From Climacium dendroides (Eukaryota; Streptophyta; Bryopsida; Hypnales; Climaciaceae), in assembly GCA_950106755.1 (NCBI GenBank), contig OX467083.1:30499029-30563028 (forward strand): 64,000 nt of DNA. Reading direction: 5' to 3'. Numbering within the stretch: the first letter of the stretch is position 1; each line of letters starts with the position of its first letter. This document shows, one piece after another, positions 63,974 through 64,000 of the stretch. The notes under the pieces are model-generated. The model was not told the DNA's origin. It made no database searches and was given only the letters and a program-made list of their open reading frames with translations. The position numbers and the translations under genes are program-made.

Positions 63974-64000
63974 CTTTAAAGCCTAAGAGCATAGCCGGCC

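Overview
This is a nuclear window from a land plant. Genes carry canonical GT-AG introns, three proteins have plastid targeting peptides or belong to plastid families (PGRL1, a leaf-type 2Fe-2S ferredoxin, a J20-type J-protein), and one is a GRDP (DUF1399) protein. Two loci point to a plant with flagellated sperm: an exon-sized piece of IFT56/TTC26 (intraflagellar transport) near the left edge, and a CEP78-like leucine-rich-repeat gene (basal body/centriole family) at 28.4-34.2 kb. Together with compact introns (29 introns in 15 kb of the UTP20 gene) this favours a seedless plant such as a bryophyte or lycophyte over a seed plant. That placement is inference; the species is not identified.

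Layout. 0-12 kb is accessory: a DDE-transposase reading frame running off the left edge, a ~100-bp MITE, the IFT56 fragment, then AT-rich DNA with duplicated blocks, a 36-bp perfect palindrome and a 748-bp element with 34-bp perfect terminal inverted repeats. 12.4-13.4 kb (minus) is an uninterrupted PGRL1 gene. 13.4-22.5 kb is mostly AT-rich with no supportable gene. 22.5-26.2 kb (plus) is an eight-exon GRDP gene. 28.4-34.2 kb (minus) is the CEP78-like gene, followed by tRNA-Arg(ACG) at 35.0 kb. 35.2-38.3 kb holds tandem repeats, including a 61-bp minisatellite with a 196-bp higher-order period. 40.0-42.6 kb (plus) is the two-exon J20-type gene. 46.6-47.0 kb (minus) is ferredoxin. 49.0 kb to the right edge (minus) is nearly all of UTP20, the very large ARM/HEAT-repeat SSU-processome protein; 30 exons were traced and every junction keeps the reading frame.

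The genes do not form a cluster or operon. PGRL1 and ferredoxin act in the same process (cyclic electron flow around photosystem I), but they sit 33 kb apart with unrelated genes between them, so chance is the simplest explanation. I see no new multi-gene system. The observations most worth following are the flagellar pair, the IFT56 fragment's isolation, the intronless PGRL1, a GC-AG intron in UTP20, and several repeat families. Exon coordinates were worked out by hand from splice motifs and phase. Homology statements rest on remembered family sequences, not on searches.
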